Part shown: piece after piece, positions 36,905-44,957 of the stretch
Numbering within the stretch: position 1 is the first letter of the stretch
How the letters are laid out: the number at the start of each line of letters is the position of its first letter
Assembly: GCF_001999905.1 (NCBI RefSeq)
Contig: NZ_CP019640.1
Span: 3,018,001-3,082,000, forward strand
Length of the DNA: 64,000 nt
Reading direction: 5' to 3'
Source of the DNA: Planococcus lenghuensis
GTDB lineage: Bacteria; Bacillota; Bacilli; Bacillales_A; Planococcaceae
Made by a program: the position numbers and the translations under genes
Notes under the pieces: generated by a model
Told to the model about the DNA's origin: nothing
Database searches by the model: none
The model's input: the letters and a program-made list of their open reading frames with translations, nothing else

Positions 36905-37062
36905 AAATCGCTTCCGTCGGACGCTTTCCGCGAGCCCGGCTTCAGCCGCTTCCCTCGCTGCGCTCAGTCCAGGGTCTTTAGCTCGGTGCTCCTGCGCAAG
37001 CTCGTCGCAATAATAACTGCTGATCCCGCAGGAGTCGCCGCCTGCCGCTCTTTCTTCTGGAG
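36905..37062. repeat. GC-rich intergenic repeat element, Bacillales type
   Basis: The sequence runs CTTTCCGCGAGCCCGGCTTC ... CAGGGTCTTTAGCTCGGTGC ... ATCCCGCAGGAGTCGCCGCC and ends near TCTTTCTTCTGGAG. I recall closely similar phrases (TTTCCGCGGGC..., CCCGCAGGAGTC) scattered between genes in many Bacillus and Planococcaceae genomes. There is no convincing ORF. The flank 37063-37340 also has no recognisable gene, completing a gap of about 600 bases. Confidence 0.65.
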
Positions 37063-37377
37063 TTCAGCCGCCGATTGCTCCGCTCGGCTGCAGCTGACGG
37101 GAAATGCGAGATAGTGTGGCAGCAAAGTGCTGTTTCATCTATCTCGCTCTTTCTTGTCCGTCTGTTACCTGAATGGATATGCCGGAATGGTCATGAAGAT
37201 ACCCAGCACCGGCGCGTCCATGGGAGAGGCGAAGCCGTAAGACTGGCGGGTTTTGCCAGGCTTGCGGCGAGAGCCCTTCCCTGAGCGATCGGTGCGGATT
37301 TAGAGAGAATCTTTACTGCGTTTCATATAATCTATTTAATTTCTCCAACAATACCCAAACCCGCCAGCCCATTTCCG

Positions 37378-37839
37378 CTAAAGGGAAGCTTGTTTTTTGC
37401 TTTTTCGCGTCCGCAGCAAATTGAATATCAGCTGCATGAATACCTCCGCGAACACCAGTCCCATCGCAATGGCCCCGGAAATCATCAAGGCTTCCCCCGC
37501 GTAGGACAGTGCAGACAAATAATCGTTTTCCACTACGTTCAGCATGGCGTTGAATGCCCGGCTTCCGGGTACAAGCATGATGATGCCGGAAACACTGAAA
37601 ATGATCATCGGCATCCGGTAACTCCGTGCCAGCAAATGAGCCGCAATTGCAATGACAAACGCGCCGAAAAATGTTGCCTGTACGGGATCTCCGCCAAAAC
37701 CCACATACATACTGTGAACCATATAGCCACTTGTACCAACGAGCCCACAACTGATCAGTGTCCTGGTTGGTGTATTAAAGAGCACGCTGAACGATACCCC
37801 GCCGATGAATGCGACGAGTGTTTCTATTGCCCAGTGCAT
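37378..37839 (-). CDS. Threonine/serine exporter subunit, YjjB/ThrE_2-like
   Basis: 153 aa from ATG 37839, preceded by TAGGAGGG. Four membrane segments and the motif VPGSRAFNAML (about residue 92) fit the C-terminal half of ThrE exporters. The neighbouring gene encodes the N-terminal half, so here the exporter is split in two as in YjjP/YjjB. The two reading frames are about 10 bases apart. Substrate (threonine/serine, or succinate as in E. coli YjjPB) is not fixed by sequence. Confidence 0.85.
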   Translation of the reverse strand: MHWAIETLVAFIGGVSFSVLFNTPTRTLISCGLVGTSGYMVHSMYVGFGGDPVQATFFGAFVIAIAAHLLARSYRMPMIIFSVSGIIMLVPGSRAFNAMLNVVENDYLSALSYAGEALMISGAIAMGLVFAEVFMQLIFNLLRTRKSKKQASL

Positions 37840-37849
37840 TATATCCCTC

Positions 37850-38605
37850 CTAAAATGACAGGACGAGCGCAATCCCGGCACCAATTGCGAACGCCGTCAG
37901 GAATGCTTCCGCTCCTTTTGATAACCCCGATACAAAATGGCCGGCCATCATATCCCGGACTGCATTTGTAATCAGCAGTCCTGGAACAAGCGGCATGACA
38001 GAGCCGATAATGATTCCATCCAGTTCTTCACCGAATCCAAGGAAAATCACCGTGTATGCGAGCGTGCCGATGATGACTGCCGCTACGAACTCTGCAAAAA
38101 ACCGGATGCGCGTCAACCGCTCGATACGATCCGTTACAATAAAACCGATACCGCCGATGAGTATAGCATACGGCACATCCGGCCATGCTCCGCCGAACAG
38201 CAGCAGAAAGCAGCCGCTTCCAATAGCAGCCGCAAAAATCTGAAGCCGAAAGCTGAATGCAGTGTGTGTACTTTCAATTGCCATAAGTTCCTCATATGCT
38301 TCCTGCAGTGAAAAGCTGCCGGCGACCAGTTTACGGGAAACCGCGTTGACAAGAGCCACTTGTTTCAAGTCGGTTCGTCTTGAACGGATGCGCACGAAGC
38401 GGGTCGGCAGTTCATCGCTTGGCGAGAACATGATACCGGTCGGTGCTACTGAGCAATGAGATTTAGGCATCAGCTGGGAAGCGGCCATCCGCTCCATGGT
38501 GTCTTCCACCCGGTAAGTCTCCGCACCGCCTTCCGCCATCAGCCTGCCGGCGAGCAGGCAGCAATCAAGGGCCAGTTCGCGTCTTGTTTCACCTGTCTGT
38601 ACCAT
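37850..38605 (-). CDS. Threonine/serine exporter subunit, YjjP/ThrE_1-like
   Basis: 251 aa from the second ATG (38605), which is seven bases after AGGAGGG; the first ATG (38611) is too close. A cytosolic N-terminal region with GGAETYRVEDTMERMA (about 26-41) and FVRIRSRRTDL precedes about five membrane segments with SVMPLVPGLLITNAVRDM. This is the ThrE_1 (DUF1212) domain. It sits directly upstream of its ThrE_2 partner. Confidence 0.87.
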   Translation of the reverse strand: MVQTGETRRELALDCCLLAGRLMAEGGAETYRVEDTMERMAASQLMPKSHCSVAPTGIMFSPSDELPTRFVRIRSRRTDLKQVALVNAVSRKLVAGSFSLQEAYEELMAIESTHTAFSFRLQIFAAAIGSGCFLLLFGGAWPDVPYAILIGGIGFIVTDRIERLTRIRFFAEFVAAVIIGTLAYTVIFLGFGEELDGIIIGSVMPLVPGLLITNAVRDMMAGHFVSGLSKGAEAFLTAFAIGAGIALVLSF

Positions 38606-38649
38606 GCGCATCCCTCCTTTCCTTTAACATCTTAACGCAAACACACAGA

Positions 38650-38679
38650 AAAAACACGCTTCCATCGAAGCGTGTTTTT
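38650..38679 (-). terminator. Terminator after the alcohol dehydrogenase gene
   Basis: Perfect 13-bp stem AAAAACACGCTTC / GAAGCGTGTTTTT with a 4-base loop. Confidence 0.93.
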
Positions 38680-38702
38680 CATATCCTGCAGCATATGGGT
38701 TT

Positions 38703-39845
38703 CTACGGTTTTAAAATGACTTTTGTGCATTCATCCTGCTTATCATTGAACACTTTATAGGCAGCGGAGGCCTGCTCCATCGGAACGATATGTGAAATGA
38801 TTTCCCGCGGATCAAAGTCTCCCCGGTTGATCATTTCGAATAATTGAGGCATCAGGTGAATGACAGGCGCCTGCCCCATTTTCACTGTAACGTTCCGTTC
38901 CCACATATTGCCGAGCGGGAACATATTGTATCGGAGTCCATAGACGCCAGTCAGCTGAATCGTGCCGAATTTCCGGACTGCATCTTTCGCGATTTCAATG
39001 GCGCTCAAGGTTCCGCCTTGCAGCTTCAGTTTCTGTGCGGCTTTTTCGATGGGATTCTTTTTACCGTCCATGCCTACACAATCGATGACGACATCGGCTC
39101 CGCCGTTTGTCTGATCATGAAGGAAATTACCCGCATCCACATGCTTGGTGAAGTCATACACTTCAACATTATTCATTTCTTTCGCTTTCTGCATGCGGTA
39201 CATGACATGATCCACTGCGATGACCCGGCTGGCCCCTTTCATCCAGGCGAATTTCTGTGCGAGCAATCCAACCGGCCCGCAGCCCAGAACGATGACCACG
39301 TCTCCAGGTTTTACGCCTGCATGCTCGACACTCCAATATGCCGTCGGAACAATATCAGACAGAAACAGCACCGACTCATCGTCAATTTCAGCGGATTCCG
39401 GAATTTTAAATGGCATGAAATTACCGTAAGGCACCCTCAGGTATTCAGCCTGTCCCCCTTGGTAATTGCCGTAACGCTGAGTGAATCCGATATATCCGCC
39501 TGTATCCAAATGCGGATTGTCACTTGCATTGTCGCACTGGCTTTCAAGATCATGTGTACAGTAGTAGCAGTGGCCGCAGCTGACATTGAAAGGCAGGACG
39601 ACACGATCGCCTTTTTTCACTTTTGTTACTTCAGGACCCACTTCTTCAACGATCCCCATCGGTTCATGTCCAATCACATAATCATGGTATGTCGGAATAT
39701 TCCCATTATAAATATGAAGGTCAGATCCACAAATGGCAGTTGAAGTGATCCGGACAATAATATCATCGCGGCTTTCGATCTTCGGATCGGCGACTTCTTT
39801 TACTTGGATATCTTGTGCACCCTGATATGTCACAGCTTTCATCAT
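38703..39845 (-). CDS. Zinc-dependent alcohol dehydrogenase (AdhB / formaldehyde dehydrogenase-like)
   Basis: 380-aa medium-chain dehydrogenase. Catalytic zinc ligands are in ICGSDLH and GHEPMG, structural-zinc cysteines in VSCGHCYYCTHDLESQC (about 90-105), and the NAD-binding motif is GCGPVGLLA (about 190). The Cys-rich lobe and the length fit the glutathione-independent formaldehyde dehydrogenase-like/AdhB subgroup. It presumably oxidises alcohols or aldehydes; the substrate is unknown. A sigma-B-like promoter lies about 35 bases upstream, suggesting a stress role. Confidence 0.9.
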   Translation of the reverse strand: MMKAVTYQGAQDIQVKEVADPKIESRDDIIVRITSTAICGSDLHIYNGNIPTYHDYVIGHEPMGIVEEVGPEVTKVKKGDRVVLPFNVSCGHCYYCTHDLESQCDNASDNPHLDTGGYIGFTQRYGNYQGGQAEYLRVPYGNFMPFKIPESAEIDDESVLFLSDIVPTAYWSVEHAGVKPGDVVIVLGCGPVGLLAQKFAWMKGASRVIAVDHVMYRMQKAKEMNNVEVYDFTKHVDAGNFLHDQTNGGADVVIDCVGMDGKKNPIEKAAQKLKLQGGTLSAIEIAKDAVRKFGTIQLTGVYGLRYNMFPLGNMWERNVTVKMGQAPVIHLMPQLFEMINRGDFDPREIISHIVPMEQASAAYKVFNDKQDECTKVILKP

Positions 39846-39878
39846 TTATCCCTCCGTCTATTTGGAATATGATTCACA

Positions 39879-39904
39879 ATTCCCTGTTTATTCCGAATAG
39901 AAAC
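39879..39904 (-). promoter_or_regulatory. Sigma-B-like promoter of the alcohol dehydrogenase gene
   Basis: Minus strand: GTTTCT (39899-39904), 14-bp spacer, GGGAAT (39879-39884). Four of six positions match in the -35 box and five of six in the -10 box of GTTTAA-N12-14-GGGTAT. Confidence 0.58.
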
Positions 39905-39906
39905 AT

Positions 39907-39940
39907 AAAAGATCCGGACCTTTTCAGGCTGCCGGATCTT
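39907..39940 (-). terminator. Terminator after the beta-propeller gene
   Basis: AAGATCCGG / CCGGATCTT stem with a 14-base loop and a T run on the minus strand. Confidence 0.82.
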
Positions 39941-39946
39941 CTGAAG

Positions 39947-42070
39947 TCAGTAATTGAGCTGATCTGTAAGTTCGAATGAGCCGAGATTATAGCCGGCAAT
40001 GCTGTTATATCCGATCGTGTAAAGCGCATCCCCACTGTAGATGATCCGCTGTACCGCTTCAGCCGGATCCTGATACAGCCCTTCCGCTTCTTCTGTCAGG
40101 TCAGCCGCCAATCCAATGCCTTCTTCGGTAATGCGGTAAATCATGGCCCCTTCCGCCTTCAATTCCAATCTGCCGGGACCGCTTTCTTCATAAATCGTCA
40201 CCGGGAAGCCATACAGGCTGCGTTCCGGTTCTTCAAAAAGTGCTTTGTGGTCATACTGCAGCGACGAATACGTCCCTCTGCCTCCGATGACTTCCGTGTC
40301 TTCTTCGATCGGCACCGTTACATCTGTGATATCGAACAGGGAAATTTTCATGCCGCCCGTCACGACAACCGGTTCGCCTTCTTTCACCGGTTCCAGGTAA
40401 GTTTCAGAACCGAAGCCGATCAGATGATCCTCTCCAAGCGGGTGCAGGTAATTGGAGAAACCCGGAATTTTCAGGAGTCCCAGCACTTCAGGCGAAGCGG
40501 GATCCGCCAAGTCAATCACAAACAGCGGATCGGTCTCTTTGAACGTCACCATATACGCTTTATCCTCCATGAAACGGACCGAATAAATCCGTTCACCTTC
40601 ACCTAAATTCTGCAGTGAACCGGCTGTTTCCAGCTGCTCATCCAAGACGAATAAATGATTCCGAGACGGCTCTGCTCCAGCCCACCAGCCGCCTTCCGTC
40701 GTGGCGACCCGCAAGTACCCGTCCTGCTCATCCAAAGAAAACTGATTCAGCAATGTTCCCGGCACTTCAGCAGATGCCGTGAATTCCACATCTGTCCCGT
40801 TCAGCAGGAATTTGAAAATTACAGTATTCGCCGCTTGCGGAGCCCAGACAACCACTTCCGCTTCCTCTGCCGGCTGTTCCGGAGGCATATAAGCAGAAGC
40901 CGTTAAATAAAGCGTATCTTCCGTCATATACAGCTGTTCACTGGCACCGAGAAACCCTGTCACTTCCAGCTCATTTTCCGACGGCGCGCCCAAATCAATC
41001 GCTGAGATGATACTGTACGTACCTTCCAGCGTTCCGGGCAGGATGGAAATCTGCTCATACGGCAGCAATGTCTGTGCACCGCCAGCGCCGGAATCATATA
41101 TGAAAGGCCGTAACTCCCCTTTATCCTCCGGTGCACTGGGCCAGATCATCGGACTGACAGTCGTCACATAGTAAAGTGCTCCATCTGCCAGACGGGCGCT
41201 GTTCAAATGGCCTTCTGTCCCGAATTCACGGACGAGTTCAGGAGCAGCCGGATTGCTGACATCATATAAAAACACTGAGGTCATACCGGTCTGCGGCAGT
41301 ATGTCATGCATTTCCCCTGCAGGAGGCGGCGTATAGCGGCTTCCGAAAATCACAAGGGTTTCTTCTGATAGCAGGAGGGTTTCCGGAAATACTTCTTCTC
41401 CGAATTCCAATGTCGCAGCTTTCAGGATATCCGCCGGGTTCCTGACATCTGTAATCACCACACGTTCACCGCTGACAGCGTAGATGAACTCACCATCTGT
41501 CTTAACAAGGTCTGCTTCATCCACGCCAGGTTCCTGGATATTGGTTGTCGAATGGCTATTGCTGGTTTCTTCCGTTCCGGCCGCAGCGCTTTCAGCAACT
41601 CCTTCATCAGTCGAAAACGCACCATATCGCTCTCTGCTTTCCATCAGCTTCATGAGCCGGTCGAAGTAGGCCTGCACTTCTTCTTCCTTCGACAATGTCT
41701 GCACTTCCTCTTGGATCACAAAAGGAATCTCATCCATGGCAAGGGTCTTAAAGAAACTGCCTTCCAGCGCCTGGCTGCTGATATGGAGTGTGTATTCTCC
41801 TTCAGGAAGAGAGGTGATCTCGAGGGTCCGGCCATTTTCCCGCAGAACCATTTCCACTTCCAGTTCCTCTCCTGCTGCGTCTCTTACAACGAGTTCACCC
41901 TGCTCAATGGCGTCGGAACTGAGCGGCGCAGAAAAGTTCACCCGTAAACCGGCCTCCTCCAGCGCAACAGAAGAGGCGCTGACCGACACCTTATCCGTCA
42001 TCAGTGCAAAACCGATTCCCAGAACTGCCATCACCGCTGCCACGATCAGCCATCCGGCCCGTTTGCTCAT
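39947..42070 (-). CDS. Membrane-anchored beta-propeller domain protein
   Basis: 707 aa. An N-terminal signal anchor (residues 6-26, AGWLIVAAVMAVLGIGFALM) is followed by a small Ig-like domain (to about 115), then a long region fitting the bacterial Beta_propel family: NIQEPGVDEADLVKTDGEFIYAVSG (about 177-200), ITDVRNPADILKAA, FLYDVSNPAAPELVREF, VIDLADPASPEVLGLLKIPGFSNYLHPLGEDHLIGFG. The domain is extracellular and of unknown function; family members often occur alone. Strongly acidic overall. It is monocistronic, with a terminator downstream. Confidence 0.83.
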   Translation of the reverse strand: MSKRAGWLIVAAVMAVLGIGFALMTDKVSVSASSVALEEAGLRVNFSAPLSSDAIEQGELVVRDAAGEELEVEMVLRENGRTLEITSLPEGEYTLHISSQALEGSFFKTLAMDEIPFVIQEEVQTLSKEEEVQAYFDRLMKLMESRERYGAFSTDEGVAESAAAGTEETSNSHSTTNIQEPGVDEADLVKTDGEFIYAVSGERVVITDVRNPADILKAATLEFGEEVFPETLLLSEETLVIFGSRYTPPPAGEMHDILPQTGMTSVFLYDVSNPAAPELVREFGTEGHLNSARLADGALYYVTTVSPMIWPSAPEDKGELRPFIYDSGAGGAQTLLPYEQISILPGTLEGTYSIISAIDLGAPSENELEVTGFLGASEQLYMTEDTLYLTASAYMPPEQPAEEAEVVVWAPQAANTVIFKFLLNGTDVEFTASAEVPGTLLNQFSLDEQDGYLRVATTEGGWWAGAEPSRNHLFVLDEQLETAGSLQNLGEGERIYSVRFMEDKAYMVTFKETDPLFVIDLADPASPEVLGLLKIPGFSNYLHPLGEDHLIGFGSETYLEPVKEGEPVVVTGGMKISLFDITDVTVPIEEDTEVIGGRGTYSSLQYDHKALFEEPERSLYGFPVTIYEESGPGRLELKAEGAMIYRITEEGIGLAADLTEEAEGLYQDPAEAVQRIIYSGDALYTIGYNSIAGYNLGSFELTDQLNY

Positions 42071-42612
42071 ATCCCGTCATCCTCTCTTTACCGGTATTTT
42101 ACCATTAGACAGCCGGTTTCAAAATAAGTTTCACTTCTTGGACTCCGGAATTTGCTGACTGGTACGTATGAGCCTTTCCCGCTGCACCAGGTATACGGGA
42201 GAAGCAGCGGTGGAAAATGGATAACAGGAAGGATGACCAAGATTCAACGGAAGAATCTATCTGGAAAGGCGGTTCTGGTTTTAGTCATGAGCGGGAGATC
42301 CGTCGGAACGCACCGAGTTCCGCTCGCTTCATTGCCATCCGACGGGTTGCCGGACATTTCCGTCATTCAAGCTTCTACGCTCGCCATGTTGTCCGAATGG
42401 TTTTCTTTATGAGATTCCGACATCGCTGAAGAGAGCTCGAACACGTCTTATGCTTGCAGGGACGCCACATTTCCATTCAGACCGTTTCGGCCAAAGAAGT
42501 GGATACCGGCAGCGAGATTTATTTGCATACGCCTATCAAGAGCTGTCTCAAAAGCTGAAATGCTGATGCCTTCCACAACAGGGTAAGCGGAAATTCAGCT
42601 ATCCTGTTTCTG
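42071..42612. other. 542-base gap without a recognisable gene
   Basis: Both strands have short open frames (for example 42217-42429 +, encoding an Arg- and His-rich product with a poor ribosome site) but none resembles a known protein. Near the end, AGCTGAA (42553) and TTCAGCT (42594) could form the terminator for the acyl-CoA dehydrogenase transcript, followed by TTTTGAGAC on the minus strand. The block may be gene debris. Confidence 0.45.
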
Positions 42613-43803
42613 TCATTTAAACGGCCATGACGGCAGCATCTCATTCAGCGGCTTGTCTTCCCGGCTGCCGAGTACATAATCCGCCTGCATGAGCGTATGG
42701 ATTTCCCGTGTGCCCTCGTAGATGACCGGTGCTTTTGAATTGCGCAGGAACCGGGCGACCGGATACTCATCCGAATAGCCATAGGCGCCATGGATCTGTA
42801 CGGCATCATCCGCCGCTTGATTGGCGAAATTGCACGCCTGCCATTTGGCAAGCGACGTTTCCCGAGTGTTCCGGACGCCTTTGTTCTTCAGTTCTCCGGC
42901 CCGGTACACGAGGAGCCGGCTCATCTGATAGCCCGCTTCCATATTTGCAAGCATTTGCTTGACGAGCTGGTGATCCCCGATCGGCTTGCCGAACGTCTCC
43001 CGCTCCCGGCAGTACTTTACGCTTTCTTCAAGGCATGCCTGAATCAGCCCGCACGCTCCTGCCGCGACCGTGAACCGACCGTTATCAAGTGCCGACATAG
43101 CAATTTTAAATCCCTCACCTTCCTCACCGAGACGGTTGGCTGCAGGAATGCGGACATCTTCAAAGAATAGTTCACCGGTATTGCCTGCACGGATGCCATA
43201 CTTGCCTTTGATCGCTTTTGATGAAAAACCGGAACGTGTCCGTTCGACAATAAATGCGGAGATCCCTTTATGTTTTTTCGCTTTGTCGGTATAGGCGAAG
43301 ACAAGAAAATGGTCAGCTGAATCGCAAAGCGAAATCCAGGTTTTCTGCCCGTTCAGCACGTATTCATCCCCGTCCCGCACCGCACTTGTGGTGAGCGCGG
43401 CAACATCGGAGCCTGCTCCGGGTTCAGTGAGCCCGAACGCACCGATTTTCTCACCCTTCGCTTGCGGAACCAGGAACTGCTGTTTCTGTTCTCTTGTCCC
43501 CCATTGCATGAGCGTCATGGAATTCAAGCCGGTGTGTACCGATACCGCTGTCCGAAAAGCGGTGTCCCCCCGTTCGAGTTCCTCACAGACAATGGCAAGG
43601 GAATTATAATCCATGCCGCTTCCGCCGAGCCGCTCCGGAATGCAGACACCCATCAGACCAAGATCGGCAAGACGCTGCCAGATGACGGGATCAAATCCGC
43701 CTTCTGCATCCCATTGCTGGATATACGGATTAATTTCCTCATCCACGAATTTCCGCACTGTTTTTCTTAAAAGGTTTTGCTCATCAGAAAATGTAAAATC
43801 CAT
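42613..43803 (-). CDS. Acyl-CoA dehydrogenase
   Basis: 396 aa from ATG 43803 after AAAGGAGG; an open extension upstream is ignored. Family motifs: FGLTEPGAGSDVAAL (about 118-132), WISLCDSADHFLVFAYTD, RETFGKPIGDHQLVKQMLA and the C-terminal catalytic-glutamate segment VIYEGTREIHTLMQADYVLG. FAD-dependent oxidation of an acyl-CoA to an enoyl-CoA; the YEGTREIH context resembles glutaryl/short-chain types, but chain length cannot be fixed. No other beta-oxidation gene is nearby. It diverges from terC. Confidence 0.92.
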   Translation of the reverse strand: MDFTFSDEQNLLRKTVRKFVDEEINPYIQQWDAEGGFDPVIWQRLADLGLMGVCIPERLGGSGMDYNSLAIVCEELERGDTAFRTAVSVHTGLNSMTLMQWGTREQKQQFLVPQAKGEKIGAFGLTEPGAGSDVAALTTSAVRDGDEYVLNGQKTWISLCDSADHFLVFAYTDKAKKHKGISAFIVERTRSGFSSKAIKGKYGIRAGNTGELFFEDVRIPAANRLGEEGEGFKIAMSALDNGRFTVAAGACGLIQACLEESVKYCRERETFGKPIGDHQLVKQMLANMEAGYQMSRLLVYRAGELKNKGVRNTRETSLAKWQACNFANQAADDAVQIHGAYGYSDEYPVARFLRNSKAPVIYEGTREIHTLMQADYVLGSREDKPLNEMLPSWPFK

Positions 43804-43986
43804 ATTGGGCCTCCTTTTTATGTAAACGCTGACAATATAGTTATTCTTCAAAATACTGTTTTTTCCTCTATTGGATTCCGGAGTCTCTTTCGATTCAAGC
43901 AGTTCTATTCAAGAGTCGCCGTTTGCTGGCGGGTGTCCTCCTCTGTTTCTGCCCATTCATTGCGGCAGGAACGAAATACACTGAGC

Positions 43987-44012
43987 GTTTTACTGACAGC
44001 CGGGCGGGGTAT
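43987..44012 (+). promoter_or_regulatory. Sigma-B-like promoter of terC
   Basis: GTTTTA (43987-43992), 14-bp spacer, then a perfect sigma-B -10 GGGTAT (44007-44012). It is the only convincing promoter between the divergent acyl-CoA dehydrogenase gene and terC. Confidence 0.7.
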
Positions 44013-44040
44013 GCTTGAATTAAGTTAGCATTGATAACTT

Positions 44041-44083
44041 GGCAGCAGTCAATGAACAGCGAGAGGCGACTGCCTCTTTTTTT
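44041..44083 (+). promoter_or_regulatory. Terminator-like hairpin in the terC leader (possible attenuator)
   Basis: AGAGGC-GACT-GCCTCT followed by seven T is a good intrinsic terminator, but it lies between the terC promoter and the terC start. GGCAGCAGTC at 44041-44050 can pair with GACTGCC, overlapping the terminator stem, as an alternative fold. I see no full yybP-ykoY (Mn2+) riboswitch consensus. Confidence 0.5.
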
Positions 44084-44115
44084 ATTGACACCTGCTCAGA
44101 GGAGGAGGGAAATAA

Positions 44116-44889
44116 TTGGATTCAATTTGGGTGGAGTATCTATGGACACTACTGGTCCTGATCGGGCTGGAAGGTCTGTTATCAGCAGATAACGCATTGG
44201 TACTCGCGGTTATCGCCAAACATTTACCGGAAGACCAAAAAAGAAAAGCGATTAACTACGGCATCATCATGGCATTTGCTTTCCGGTTTGTTGCACTTTT
44301 TGCAATTTCATTTATCGCTAATGTATGGCAGATTCAAGCGATTGGTGCTGCTTACCTGCTTTATCTCGGGCTGAAGCATGTGGTCCAAGCAAAGTTCGGG
44401 AAAGAAAATGAGAACATTGAAAAGGACATCGAAGAAGAATCTGCGGGCAAAGGTTTCAAAGCAACAGTCGGGAAAATCGCACTGGCGGATCTTGCATTTG
44501 CGATTGACTCAATTCTTGCGGCTGTCGCCCTTGCTCTTGGCTTGCCGGATTCCCCGCTGGGTGATTTCGGCGGTATGGATGGCGGTCAGTTCATCGTTGT
44601 CGTTATCGGCGGTATTGCGGGCCTCATACTGATCAAGTTTGCTGCAACATGGTTCGTGAAACTGCTGAGCCAGCGTCCTGCCTTGGAAACGACTGCTTAT
44701 GCGATCGTGGCATGGGTCGGTGTCAAGCTCGCCGTCATCACGCTGGCCCATGAAGATATCGCTGTGCTCGACCACGACTTTCCGCACAGCACGGTCTGGA
44801 CGCTTATTTTCTATGGAGTCCTTGTTGGCCTTGCTCTCTGGGGCTGGTTCGCACCGAGCAATAAACCATCCAGTCATGCAAAATCCTAA
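44116..44889 (+). CDS. TerC-family integral membrane protein
   Basis: 257 aa with seven to eight membrane segments and the TerC signature stretches EGLLSADNALVLAV (about 20-33) and ADLAFAIDSILAAVA (about 134-148), whose acidic residues lie in the membrane. Related B. subtilis proteins (YceF, YkoY) export manganese, loading secreted metalloenzymes or protecting from Mn2+. The start is TTG 44116 with AGGAGGG upstream. A sigma-B-like promoter and a terminator-like leader hairpin precede it. Confidence 0.88.
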   Translation: MDSIWVEYLWTLLVLIGLEGLLSADNALVLAVIAKHLPEDQKRKAINYGIIMAFAFRFVALFAISFIANVWQIQAIGAAYLLYLGLKHVVQAKFGKENENIEKDIEEESAGKGFKATVGKIALADLAFAIDSILAAVALALGLPDSPLGDFGGMDGGQFIVVVIGGIAGLILIKFAATWFVKLLSQRPALETTAYAIVAWVGVKLAVITLAHEDIAVLDHDFPHSTVWTLIFYGVLVGLALWGWFAPSNKPSSHAKS

Positions 44890-44902
44890 TATCGCATAAT
44901 TG

Positions 44903-44942
44903 AAAAAGCGTTTCCGGATCAGAGAGCCGGAAACGCTTTTTT
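44903..44942. terminator. Bidirectional terminator between terC and the MFS gene
   Basis: Perfect 15-bp stem AAAAAGCGTTTCCGG / CCGGAAACGCTTTTT with a 9-base loop. Confidence 0.94.
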
Positions 44943-44957
44943 ATGATCATATTATTC

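Noticed and set aside
43852-44115. yybP-ykoY manganese riboswitch before terC
   Set aside because: The conserved GGGGAGUA-type core and its partner helix could not be found; only a terminator hairpin and one alternative pairing are visible.
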